From Flaccisagitta enflata (taxonomy: Eukaryota; Chaetognatha; Sagittoidea; Aphragmophora), in NCBI GenBank assembly GCA_965153355.1, contig OZ231128.1, positions 37,324,001 to 37,388,000 of the forward strand: a stretch of DNA of 64,000 nt. The letters are read 5' to 3'. The position numbers and the translations under genes are program-made. Of this stretch, positions 1 through 10,582 are shown piece after piece. The first letter of the stretch is position 1; each line of letters opens with the position of its first letter. The notes beneath the pieces were generated by a model. It worked only from the letters and a program-made list of their open reading frames with translations. It did not search any database and was not told the DNA's origin.

Positions 1-1042
1 GCTTTTTTTTCACTCTTTAGTCTCTTCAGAATCAAATTTCCTTCAATCTTTTAGTATGTTTGTCATTTGACAGTGACAAATCGGTTTTCTCATGCAAGTC
101 TACATATTTAAGTACAAAAAAATAAACACAAGCATTGACCTGAGCAAAATTAGTAAAGTGAATGATAACTTTGTCCTCTGGGTAAATTCCTCTTACTTTA
201 ATTTCAGTGCGTCTTAAGACGGCAGTGCTCTTACCCAACAGCTCGATTGAGTCATTTGATCACTCCAGCTGTCCGCCCACACGCTTGAAGCAATCCTCCC
301 GGGCCCCCCACCAGTGCTAGATGCTTCAACAAAGTGTGCTCTGCACACGCTGAGGTAAACACACACAGAACAGACATCATAGTTTATAAAGTGTCATGGA
401 GTGTCAATCAAAACGACTAACTACAAAATCATGTGATCACAGCAGCAACCTGCGCAAATCCTACTCTGCTTCAATTACGCTGATATCCAGCAACAGTTTT
501 GCAGTACAGTTGAAACCCGATCTGATGGACCCACCAGTAAATAAGAAATTTTATCCTTCACAAATAATCTTTATCCAATCAAAAATCTCTTACGCTTCTC
601 ATATCAACAATACTGGGACTCAATCTATATCAACTGAATTTAGTCATATAAATTCAGTTCCTTGAAATCCATAAGATGAGGATGAAACTGTACCATCAAT
701 GCGGTAACATTCTAAATGGATGTTTACTTTGATCGATGCTAATGAGTAAGTCGAAGAAAATAAGGAAGACTGGCTTCAGAACACATGTTCCTCAATCAGG
801 TGGAAAGACACTGACGCACAAGAATTATGATAAGCAAACGCCCACATCTAGTCTACATCTAGTCTACATCTAGTCGGTCTTGTGGGATGAAACTCTTTAT
901 GTAGCCAAAAAATTTTAGGACACTTCAGGTAAAATTTTATCTCATTGGGTTCTCCATGCTTATTATGCCTTTTAAGCGTATTTCCACCTTGAAGTGGGGC
1001 ATGAGTTGTGAGGCTGAGAGTCGTGACAGCTTTAAGAGATAA
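1..1042. other. No gene recognised; 3' flank of calumenin-like gene
   Basis: Short open frames at 32-238 (minus) and 396-665 (plus) have no recognisable domain and no splice or context support. A short direct repeat of TCTAGTCTACA lies near 846-876. The part nearest 1042 is presumably 3' UTR of the minus-strand calumenin-like gene. I did not find a canonical AATAAA close to the stop. Confidence 0.4.
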
Positions 1043-1831
1043 TCAGAACTCGTCGTGACGGAGAAGAATATCGCCAAAGTCAGTAGCTTGACTGCCGACG
1101 AACAAATCGTGCTTCTCGACGATCTCTTCCTTAGTTAGGACTCCATCGTCATCGTTATCAGCCTCGCTGATCAAATGTTTCGTCTCCACCTAAATTGATA
1201 CGGTTACACATTGAATGAAATTTCAGATCGTTTTTCTTCCGTTTAAATGACGGGCAATCTGGAGCAATGAAGCTTAGCGTTGCGTAGTTATCGACAGTCA
1301 CTTATGTAAACAGGTCGGCGGCTGCATTAACAGCAACGTGCATGAAATGATCGCTAAATCTTACATCTGAGTGGTCGAGGTCCTGCGGAAGAATCCATTC
1401 TTCGACTTCTTGACGGTCGAGCTTCCCGTCGCCGTTTTTGTCGCGGAACTCTTTGAATTGTTTCCGCTCCTCTTCAACCCACTCTGGCTCCTTTTCGCCA
1501 TCCTCTTCGCCGCCCCACAGGTCGGCCAAATATTCTTTCATGTTGACCATTCTGAGGGTAGGAAGTGGCGAAAAGTTGAATTCATTCTAGATTTAATGTA
1601 ATTTGTTTCTTTTTGATCTTTTGTTGATAGCATTTTTTGTTTTTTCATGGTTTGTTTCGTTTTTTGTTTATGGGTGACTGCATGTATGTGTGTCTGTGTA
1701 TGTGTCTGTGTATGTATGTGTTATGTCTGTGTGTAAGTCTGTGTGAGTGCGTCTGAGTGTAAGTGTGTGTGAGACTGTAAGTGTGTGTGTGTTAGTTTGT
1801 GTGTGTGTGTGTAAGAGTGTGTGTGTGTGTA

Positions 1832-1913
<82 letters not shown>

Positions 1914-1956
1914 TGTGTGTGTGTGTAAGAGTGTGTGTGTGTGTAAGAGAGTGTGT

Positions 1957-2019
<63 letters not shown>

Positions 2020-5000
2020 AGTGTGTGTGAGAGTGTGTGTGTGTAAGAGTGTGTGTGTAAGAGTGTGTGTGTGAGCGCGCGCTTATGCAAGCATGTGCAA
2101 ACATGTGACAACCAAAGCGCTCACCCGTCTCCGTCTTTGTCGATATCAACGATAGTTTCGTGGATGACGACATCGCGCATGTGAGCGCCTCCATCTTCCG
2201 GGTGGAGAAAGTCGAGAAATTCTTCTTTGTTCAGGAATCCGCTTTTGTCTTTGTCTGCTGCATGAAATCGGTTCTGATCTCGCTCGATTATCTACGGCGT
2301 AAAAAAGTAGGAGAGGAAGGAATGAAAGAGGGAAATAAAGAGGCAGTGATGGGTGAGTCATACTTGCATCATTTCTAAACTCATCAAGTATCTACTATCA
2401 AATGAGGAAGTATCGCCTATCTAAACTAATAGAGTTCAGAAATGTATAAAAAGCGGAATCTAATTCAATCCATTTGTCACAAGACCAATTTTAAGGTGGG
2501 GAATCAGCTCAGACCACTAAAAAAATTCTCAGGTCAAGATTTGGGGCGCTACCGCTACCTATCTCAGGTCTAAAGGCTATATAAGGTCAAAATTTCAAAG
2601 TGGGAAATTTGAAAATCTGATTGCAGATTCAGAATCCTTGCAAAAAAGTATCAAAAGAAAGTGTCTTTCTTTTTTTGATATTCCATCTAGAACACAGTCA
2701 AAATTATCATCAAACGTTAAATGAAACCAAATTTTAAACAAAAGAGCAATTTTAACCCGATTATGACCTTTGAAGTAAAATTACACCATGTTCTAGTTGG
2801 AATATCAAAAAAAGAAAAACACTTTCTTTATGTACTTTTTTGCAAGGATTCTGAATCTGCAACAGTTTTTCAAATTTCCCAATTTGAAATTTTGACCATA
2901 TATAGCCTTTTGACCTGAGGTAGGTAGCGGTAGCGCCCCAAATCTTGACCTGAGAATTTTTGTAGTGGTCTGAGCTGGTTCCCCACCTTAAAATTGGTCT
3001 TGGGACAAATGGATTGAATTAGATTCCGCTTTTTGGGCAGCGGCCCCAAAGGGCCGATGTCCTGTAGGACACAGGGGTGAATTTCCATACGTCCGTCCGT
3101 ACGTCCGTCCGTCCGTCCGTACGTACGTCCCCCCCCTCCGAAGCTTCTCAAGCCTTTCAGGCCTCAAATCCAGCCTCTCAGGCCTCAAATCTGGCGTCTA
3201 AGGCCTCAAATCTGGCCTCTCAGGCCTCAAATCCAGCCTCCCAGGCCTCAAATCCAGCCTTTCAGGCCTCAAATCTAGCCTCTCAAGCCTCAAAACCAGC
3301 CTCTCAGGCCTCAAATCCAGCCTCTCAGGCCTCAAATCCAGCCTCATGGGCCTCAAATCCAGCCTCTTGGACCCTAAATCCAGCCTCTCAGGCCAAAATT
3401 CCCAATGAATATCACGGAAAATTACCCCAAATATGCCCTCTCAGGACGTATGGAAATTCACCCCTGTGTCCTACAGGACATCGGCCCTTTGGGGCCGCTG
3501 CCCTGCTCTCACTCCACTTCTTCAGCTAATCACTCCAAGCAGGGCATCGGGTACCGCTGACCATGTGCGATCCTTGGATGACTTGTTATACATTTCTGGA
3601 CCCTATTACTATCTAAACGTATGCACACGACTTTTGAAGTAGTATTCCCGTAGTTCGGTCGATCGTGATTGGTCCATCACACAGCTCAGTTGACACTTTC
3701 TCGGTCCTTGCATGTACATTAAGGCTGTCATGACTTGGGGCACTGCTAATCCCCCAAAGCAAGTCGCTAACCTCGGAATAGGAGTTATGACCGTTGGCAA
3801 GATTGTTGGTCTCCAACTCGCTGGGATTCACGAAACCATAGGTAATATTGTAGTATTCCTTCCACGTCAACTTCCCATCGCCTGTGGGATGAAGAACATC
3901 GATTTTAGGCTGAAAAGTTGGCATAATTTTATTAATTTCTTAAAAGTTACAATCATATAACTAATACACAATATTAGTAAAGATTACAAATTGATTTATG
4001 TTTGTTTAAAACCAGAATATGTATTGTTAAACAAAAAAAAAATTCCTTTTCATACAAAATTATTTTTTAATATGGGTAATCATTAAAATAATTTGTGTAA
4101 AAACAAAACAAAACCAACCCAGAATTTGTTCTTTAAATCTGAGGCTGGGTTTAGTCCTCAAAAAATCTTTAACTTAAAGAAAATTTCAGCCTCATGTCCT
4201 TAAAAACCTTGTCCTTGATAAAGAAAAACCAACAGTTCCTGCACTCACCGTCTCTCTCATGAGATTCCCATTGGCGATCAACATCTTCCGTCACATAACG
4301 CCTTTGTACGAATTGAATCCACTCCTGCATAAAAGGATTTGAAACTTAAAAACTTTTTAATTAATTTGCAAAGTATAAAACATACAATCATCTACAGTAC
4401 GATGGGAGCAAAGTCGACCTAGACTGGAGGATAGATTTTAGATAACTTAATTTTATTTGATGTCTAAAAAAATCAAGATCTATGCTTATTAAAGGTTGCT
4501 CTATTGCCTGAATATAGTGGTTTTCTCATTCTTCAATTTGTGACTTGCCTTCATTAAGACTTCATTTTTCAATGTTTTAACTTAACTCATCAGAGTAAGC
4601 AAAAAATTTAATATAATTTTTACAGGTTTAATGGCTATTAGGCAATTAGTTTTTTTAAAAAATAATTATAAAACCTGTGAAATTACTTTGATGGAGCAGT
4701 TTATTTTTTTAAAATTATATAAAATTTTTAGCCCAATCTAATACAATAGATTAGAACATTGAAAAATAAAGTTGTGATAAAGTCATGTCACCCACTTAAA
4801 ACCTTTAATTTGCATAAATCTCAATTTTTTTATTAATCAAAATACTTAAAATCTATCGCCAGTCTAGGTCGTCTTTGCTCCCATCGTACTGTAGATAACC
4901 AGATTGTGCACAAAAGCTTTTGTGTTGGTCTCTGTGCGATACCTTCAGCTCTGCGCTGGTGACTTTGCCATCTTTGTCTTTGTCGATTTTGGCGACGATT

Positions 5001-5544
5001 TTGGCGAGTCTTTGTTTGCTCTCTTCAGGACTGAGTTCGTCGAATGTCTGCGCCTCGTCTTTGCCTAAAAATGCGTCGTGATCGTAGTCGTTATTGTGGT
5101 GGTCATCTCCACTGGAATTGAAAGGGTGGGGGAAAAATTGAAATAATGAAGTTGGTGAGGAACAGAAAGAAGTGACAGTAAAGAAACGAGGAGGAGGATT
5201 AGGTAGAAGAAAAGGTGATAAGCACAGGATGAATACTAATAGTGTGAAACGGTTGCACTCATGAAGATGGTTGCACTGACGATGTTGATGCTGGATTTGC
5301 GATAATATTATAATGATGATGATGATGATGTTGACGAATGTGCTGATGATGAAGGTTTCGCTAATGATGATGATAACGATGAGGAGGAAAGCTGTTGAAA
5401 GGGAGGTAGAAATGAAGACAAATGATGATGATGGATCGTATCCTGATGAAGCACATTTACTGAAACACATGATAGCCACTTTTTGATTCTATGACGATGA
5501 TGATGATGATGATGATGATGATGATAATGATAATGATAATGATA

Positions 5545-5585
<41 letters not shown>

Positions 5586-5858
5586 AAGACAGGAAAACGA
5601 AACAGTAACGTACCCAAAGTGCTCTTTTTCGCTCAGTTTGTGTTCATGGGGGGCGTTGACTGATTCTGGCTTGGATATGACGCCGGCGCCGATGTCACGC
5701 GGTAATAACAAAAGGAAAACAATTTGACTAAAGATATGGACGTAGGCAATGTGGAGAAGGATTGAACCAGTTCTGAGTCTTTTTGAACAAGTTTTTGCTT
5801 GTTCGGCCTTTGAGTATAGTCTGTGGCTCAAATGCGACGAAATATTTTGAGTAGGCAT
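1043..5858 (-). CDS. CALU: Calumenin/reticulocalbin-like CREC protein, 7 exons
   Basis: Multi-EF-hand Ca2+-binding protein of the secretory pathway (CREC family). Coding exons on the minus strand: 5614-5858, 4943-5111, 4249-4324, 3772-3881, 2125-2291, 1365-1551, 1043-1189. All borders are GT..AG and all phases agree, giving 366 aa. Exon 1 has a hydrophobic segment ([10 protein letters not shown], about residues 43-52) after a long N-terminal lead, consistent with a signal sequence. Family landmarks follow in order: [20 protein letters not shown], an EF-hand with [13 protein letters not shown], a [17 protein letters not shown] loop made only by joining exons 3 and 4 (first Ca2+ ligand is E instead of D), [43 protein letters not shown] and [13 protein letters not shown]. 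The protein ends in HDEF, an ER-retention signal typical of calumenin. The start is the only ATG of the exon-1 frame; a spliced upstream start is possible. Introns carry repeats and transposons (separate entries). Confidence 0.93.
1676..2092. repeat. (GT)n microsatellite in calumenin intron 5
   Basis: A GT-dinucleotide tract interrupted by GTAAGA and GTGAGA units. It begins about 30 bp from the splice donor of exon 5 (donor at 2124-2123) and fills most of the 573-bp intron. The interruptions produce many donor-like GTAAG sequences on the plus strand; the gene is on the minus strand. Confidence 0.9.
2448..3030. mobile_element. Foldback (palindromic) element in calumenin intron 4
   Basis: Two arms of about 270 bp in inverted orientation. 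The left arm starts AAAAAGCGGAATCTAATTC and the right arm ends GAATTAGATTCCGCTTTTT. The arms share internal words (CTCAGGTCAAGATTTGGGG and its complement) with small differences. The centre is near 2700-2740. No coding capacity is seen, so it is a non-autonomous foldback or MITE-like element. It directly abuts the CAGCGG element that follows. Confidence 0.75.
3031..3567. mobile_element. CAGCGG hairpin element, copy 1
   Basis: The left end TTTTGGGCAGCGGCCCC contains two small palindromes (GGCCCCAAAGGGCC-like and GTCCTGTAGGAC). A CGTCCGTCCGTACGTCCG tract follows, then about 16 degenerate units of GGCCTCAAATCCAGCCTCTCA-type repeat, then the reverse complement of the hairpin end (3445-3503) and an extra tail ending GGGTACCGCTGACCATG. 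Lies in calumenin intron 4. Confidence 0.7.
4395..4891. mobile_element. TIR MITE with TA target duplication, calumenin intron 2
   Basis: Inverted ends CAGTACGATGGGAGCAAAG are flanked by TA on both sides (4393-4394 and 4892-4893). The inverted repeats extend, diverged, for about 110 bp (through GACCTAGACTGG, GATAGATTTTA and AAAGGTT). TA duplication and CAGT termini fit the IS630/Tc1/mariner superfamily. The ends and the word GCTCTATTGCC are shared with the larger element at 14572-17057, so the two look related. Confidence 0.8.
5491..5584. repeat. (ATG)n microsatellite in calumenin intron 1
   Basis: ATG triplets interrupted by four ATAATG units. It ends about 30 bp from the exon-1 donor (5613-5612). 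Confidence 0.95.
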
Positions 5859-6213
5859 TGTTTTTTATTCAGTTTATATTCCACGAGTCGAGAGGTACAA
5901 ACTCACTACTGCCGCGTCTCACCGAGACGATTGTTAAGATTTCAATATGAAATCCTCGTTTCTGTGGCAAAGTAAAAATTCAAATCAACATTCCATAAGG
6001 ATCAAAAAGAGAAAGAAAATTGGTCCGTTAAATGCAAACGTGAGAGTCACCAAACACCAAGTTGAATCGAACACAGAGGTAGAAAGCAATATATGTGAAT
6101 ATCATTAAGTCGCATAGAATACTAAATGAAAATCTCGTTCCTAAAGTAAAATCAGTTTGATCACATTTGTGGCGTTCACACCAAATTTTAAGGGGAATTT
6201 GGTTGGTCTTTTT

Positions 6214-8956
6214 TCAGTCTTCGAACAATAGTTTGACCATTGACAATTTTGCACAGTTTTCCTCCACAAGTCTCTTTTCGGGTTCGTTCCAATTCAACAA
6301 CGTAGGCACGCCCTTTAACTTTAGTTTTGGATTGGTCCTGGTGATGAAAGAGGCGTGAAGGGGAGAATGGAAGAAGCATAAAGATTGAAGAAAGGAGCTT
6401 TCTAAAATGAATTCAAACTCTCGATTCCAGATTCCGCTGAATTTTCAATCGCGTACACGCGACTCTACACCCAGCTTTGTCCAATCGTCCGTCCGTCCGT
6501 CTGTCCATTTGTTCGTCCCAGTTTTTGGGCAGCGGCCCCAAAGGGGTCGATGACCTATGCTTTCCAGCATATGGGGGATTTTCTCCTTCTTTTTCGTCCC
6601 CCCCCCCTCAAATCCTAGTCTCCTGGCCCAAATTCCAGTCTTGAGGCTCAAATCCCAGTCTTGAGGCCCACATCCCAGCCTCAAGGCCCAAATCCTAGCC
6701 TGGAGGCCCAGATTTCAGTGTTGAGGCCCAAATCTCACCCTCAATGTCAAAATCTCAGCCAAGAGGCCAAAATCCATGCCTTGAGGCCCAAATCTCAGCC
6801 TCCAGGCTAGGATTTGGGCCTCAAGACTGGGATTTGAGGGGGGGGGGACGGAGAAGGAGGAGAAAATCCCCCATATGTGTGAAAGCATAGGTCATCGACC
6901 CCTTCTGGGCCGCTGCCCTGCTCCCCCCTCAACTTCAACCACAACCTACTTAGGCAGGGCACGGGTACCGCTGACCATCTAAAGCTTTTGCGACTATTGT
7001 TTTTATCAATTTTTTATCTCTGAGTCATGCTTCGTCATTCTAAGTCATTATGTAAATCTCGCACGCGACTTATAGGTGTCGGCCTTGTTTACAAGCACAT
7101 GTACCCTCGCGCGGTTCAGCATAATTACCACTTAATTTCTTACCCGCCCTCACCTGAAAACGTTGGACTGATCTTTCCAAAAGGCCCTCTGGCCGACGCT
7201 GCAGTGGACAAAGACGAGGTCATCGTCAACTTCCTTAAGAGCCGCGGCGACGACGGGATCTGCTGTGACGCAGTCGGGACACCAACTCACTCCGGAGGCG
7301 GCATCGACAGAGCCGGAGAAAAGAACGAACAAACGATCAGTCTGCCGAAATAGAATATAGAGGAAAATTAATTGGAATTGTTATTCCTTCTGCCTAATTA
7401 TTTTTAGTCGCGGACACTCGACTCTACACCTTGCCGTGTCGGTCCGTCGGTATGTCACATTTTTTATTTACGGGCGGTTTTCGCATTACTGCTCCTGCCC
7501 AACCGTCCGCGACTTGATTGCCGTGTATCCAGCCTTGTTTGTTATTGTTGCTCCAAATCTGATCGCTGTTTCGCCTTTGTTGCACATCCTTTGTTGCGCA
7601 CGTCGCCGTTGTTATATTCGTTGCTGTTCATGTTATTTTTAAGTACGATGTTGTAGTTTTTGTTGTAATAATAGTTTTAATTGTTGTTGTAGTTGTTATT
7701 ATTGTTGTTATTGGTATTGTCATTGTTATTATTGTTGTTATTGGTATTGTCATTGTTATTATTGTTGTTATTGGTATTGTCACTATTGTTGTTGTTGTTG
7801 TTATTGGTATTGTCACTATTGTTGTTGTTGTTGTTATTGGTATTGTCACTATTGTTGTTGTTGTTGTTATTGGTATTGTCACTATTGTTGTTGTTGTTGT
7901 TATTGGTATTGTCACTATTGTTGTTGTTGTTGTTGTTGTTATTGGTATTGTCACTATTGTTGTTGTTGTTGTTGTTATTGGTATTGTCACTATTGTTGTT
8001 GTTGTTGTTATTGGTATTGTCACTATTGTTGTTGTTGTTGTTATTGGTATTGTTGCTGTTGTTGTTGTTGTTGGTATTGTCACTATTGTTGTTGTTGTTA
8101 TTGGTATTGTTGTTATTGTTATTGTTATTGTTGTTGTTGTTGTTGTTGTTGTTGGTTGTTGTTGTTGTTATTATTGTTGTTGTTGTTGTTGTTGTTATTG
8201 TTGTTATTATTGTTGTTGTTGTTGTTATTATTGTTGTTGTTATTGTTGTTGTTGTTATTATTGTTGTTATTATTGTTGTTGTTATTATTGTTGTTGTTAT
8301 TATTGTTGTTGTTATTATTGTTGTCGTTATTATTGTTGTCGTTATTAATGTTGTCGTCATTATTGTTGTTGTCATTATTGTTGTTGTTGTCGTCGTTATT
8401 GTTGTTGTCGTCGCTTTTGTTGTTGTTGTCGTCGTTATTGTTGTCATCATCATTGTCGTTGTCGTCGTTATTGTAGTTGTTGTCGTTGTTGTAGTTGTTG
8501 TCGTTGTCGTTATTGTTGTTGTCATCATCATTGTCTTGTCGTCGTTATTGTAGTTGTCGTTGTTGTAGTTGTTGTCGTTTTCGTCGTTATTGTTGTTGTC
8601 GTCATCATTGTTGTTATTGTTGTTGTTGTCGTTATTGTTGTTGTTATTGTTGTTGTTGTCGTTATTGTTGTTGTCGTTATTGTTGTTGTTGTTGTCGTCT
8701 TTATTGTTGTTGTTGTCGTTATTGTTGTTGTTGTCGTCGTTATTGTTGTTTTCTTCGTTAATGTTGTTGTTGTTGTCGTTATTGTTGTTGTCATTGTTGT
8801 TGTTGTTGTTATTGTTGTTGTCGTCATTGTTGTTGTCGTCGTCATTGTTGTTGTTGTCGTTGTTGTCGTCGTTGTTGTCGTTGTCATTGTTGTTGTCGTC
8901 GTCATTGTTGTCGTTATTGTTTTTGTCGTCGTTATTGTTGTTGTTGTTGTCGTTAT

Positions 8957-8990
<34 letters not shown>

Positions 8991-10072
8991 GTTGTTGTCA
9001 TTGTTATTGTTGTTGTTGTTGTTATTGTTGTCGTCGTTATTGTTATTGTTGTCGTCGTTAATGTTGTTGTTATCGTCGTTAAGGTTGTTGTCGTCATTGT
9101 TGTTGTTGTCATTATTGTTGTCGTCGTCGTTATTGTTGTTGTCGTCGTCGTTATTGTTGTAGTCGTCGTCGTTATTGTTGTTGTCGTTGTCGTTATTGTT
9201 GTTGTCGTCGTCGTTATTGTTGTTGTCGTCGTCGTTATTGTTGTTGTCGTCGTTATTGTTGTAGTCGTTGTTGTTGTTGTCGTCGTCGTTATTGTTGTTG
9301 TTGTCGTCGTTATTGTTGTTGTTGTCGTCGTTTTTGTTGTTGTTGTTGTCGTTATTGTTGTTGTTGTTGTCGTTATTGTTGTCGTTATTGTTGTTGTTTT
9401 CGTCGTCGTTATTGTTGTTGTTGTCGTCATCGTTATTGTTGTTGTCGTTGTTATTGTTGTTGTCGTCTTTATTGTTGTTGTTGTCGTCGTTATTGTTGTT
9501 GTTGTCTTCGTTTTTGTTGTTGTTGTGTCGTTATTGTTGTTGTTGTCGTCGTTATTGTTGTTGTTGTCGTCGTTATTGTTGTTGTTGTCGTCGTTATTGT
9601 TGTTGTCGTTATTGTTGTTGTTGTCGTCGTTATTGTTGTTGTTGTCATCGTTATTGTTGTTGTTGTCGTCGTTCTTGTTGTTGTCGTTGTTATTGTTATT
9701 GTTGTTGTTGTTATTGTTATTGTTGTTGTTATTGTTATTGTTGTTATTGTTATTGTTGTTGTTGCCATTGTTGTCACAGTTGTTGTCATCGCTGTTGTTA
9801 TTGTTGTTGTTTTTGTTGTTGTAGTAGTTATTGCTTTTGTTTTTTTAACGTTTTAGTTGTTGATGTAAGTGTTGTTTGTGCTTTCGTCGAATTCATATAT
9901 GTTGCAGTAAGTGTTGTTGTTGTTGTTGGTGTACGTGCTGTGGTTGTTGATGTAGTTGTTGTCAAACTTCAACGACCAGGAGCTTTTATGGAGGTACCTG
10001 ACATTCGGCGTTCTTCCCAATAAGTTCAACGAGTGCGTCATATCCTTCGACGTGGAACTCCTTCACGGCCAT
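6214..10072 (-). CDS. TXNDC17: Thioredoxin domain-containing protein 17 (TRP14-like), 3 exons
   Basis: Cytosolic thioredoxin-like oxidoreductase of the TRP14 type. Minus-strand coding exons: 9998-10072, 7154-7341, 6214-6337. Phases agree (0, then 2) and the product is 128 aa, close to the 123 aa of the human protein. Exon 1 encodes MAVKEFHVEGYDALVELIGK. Exon 2 carries FVLFSGSVDAASG followed by the family active site WCPDC and then EPVV-like DPVVAAALKEV and the PYWKDP-like AFWKDQSNVFR. Exon 3 contains the cis-proline GVPTLL strand and ends KLLFED, matching the family C-terminus. The active-site cysteines are at about residues 43 and 46. Intron 1 is 2.66 kb and is almost entirely a TTG/GTC microsatellite; intron 2 is almost entirely a nested pair of repeat elements. 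The next gene upstream, ANKRD40, is on the same strand with its stop about 510 bp away. Confidence 0.95.
6447..7093. mobile_element. GTCGCG hairpin element, copy 1 (interrupted)
   Basis: The left end TCGCGTACACGCGACTCTAC, then CTTTGTCC and a GTCCGTCCGTCC tract. The right end at 7050-7093 is CGCACGCGACTTATAGGTGT then CGGCCTTGTT. A CAGCGG element (about 6523-6985) is nested inside. Together they make up most of TXNDC17 intron 2. Confidence 0.7.
6523..6985. mobile_element. CAGCGG hairpin element, copy 2 (nested)
   Basis: Left end TTTTTGGGCAGCGGCCCC with GATGACCTATGCTTTCCAGC hairpin. Internal units are of the type GAGGCCCAAATCCCAGTCT. The right end is the inverse copy, CATAGGTCATCGACCCCTTC then GGGCCGCTGCCCTGC, followed by the tail GGGTACCGCTGACCAT. 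Inserted within a GTCGCG element. Confidence 0.7.
7406..7540. mobile_element. GTCGCG hairpin element, copy 2 (short)
   Basis: Starts AGTCGCGGACACTCGACTCT after a T run, has GTCGGTCCGTCGG, and ends CGCGACTTGATTGCCGTGTA then TCCAGCCTTGTTT. It is the shortest copy in the window, about 135 bp. Lies in TXNDC17 intron 1. Confidence 0.65.
7676..9840. repeat. 2.2-kb TTG/GTC microsatellite filling TXNDC17 intron 1
   Basis: Continuous trinucleotide-type repeat. 7690-8110 is a higher-order array (TTGTTATTGGTATTGTCACTA-type units, about a dozen), followed by TTG/ATT/GTC mixtures with a fairly regular GTTATTGTTGTTGTCGTC unit to about 9680. All very long poly-Leu, poly-Thr and poly-Asn frames here are repeat translations, not genes. 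Confidence 0.95.
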
Positions 10073-10442
10073 TTCTTGAAATAATAATCGGCGTAAATAT
10101 TCAAATCAAAATAACATTAGCAAAACAAAAAACCTGCATAATTCACAATATCAAAATAGGAAGATCATGTTTACCGAGGTATATAGCAAAGAGAGGGTCG
10201 CATTCATTAAGGCAAATGAAATTGAGCGATTGTATGCGCGCAAAGAAGCCAAATAGCACGAGCAAATTGCATCACTGTGAATATGTTTTTTTTAAAGATG
10301 GAAGCCACGTTAGGTGAGAAAAAGAAATAATTATATGTAGCTTTACCGTATGCGCAATAAGCTTGAAGAAAGTTACAGTCGAGTTGAATAAAAAAGAAAG
10401 TAAACTTCAACTTTATAGGATTTAGAAAAAAAGACTTCCACT

Positions 10443-10448
10443 TTTATT
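10443..10448 (-). terminator. Candidate polyadenylation signal of ANKRD40
   Basis: AATAAA on the minus strand, 135 bp downstream of the ANKRD40 stop codon and upstream of the TXNDC17 start. Confidence 0.5.
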
Positions 10449-10582
10449 CAAGAGTTCGTATGGAATGCGTCGCACATTGTAGAAACAAAGTTATTGGACG
10501 ACTAGAACTGTACTTCACGCCACAAACGAAAGATGCTTACTCCCATTTTGCACAAGTCTAAAATGTCTCACACTAACAGCCA

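Noticed and set aside
7027-7353. Plus-strand 108-residue frame
   Set aside because: It is antisense to TXNDC17 exon 2, whose WCPDC motif and splice sites are convincing.
7677-9840. Very long poly-Leu, poly-Thr, poly-Asn, poly-Val reading frames
   Set aside because: They are translations of TTG/GTC triplet repeats inside TXNDC17 intron 1, with equally long frames on both strands.
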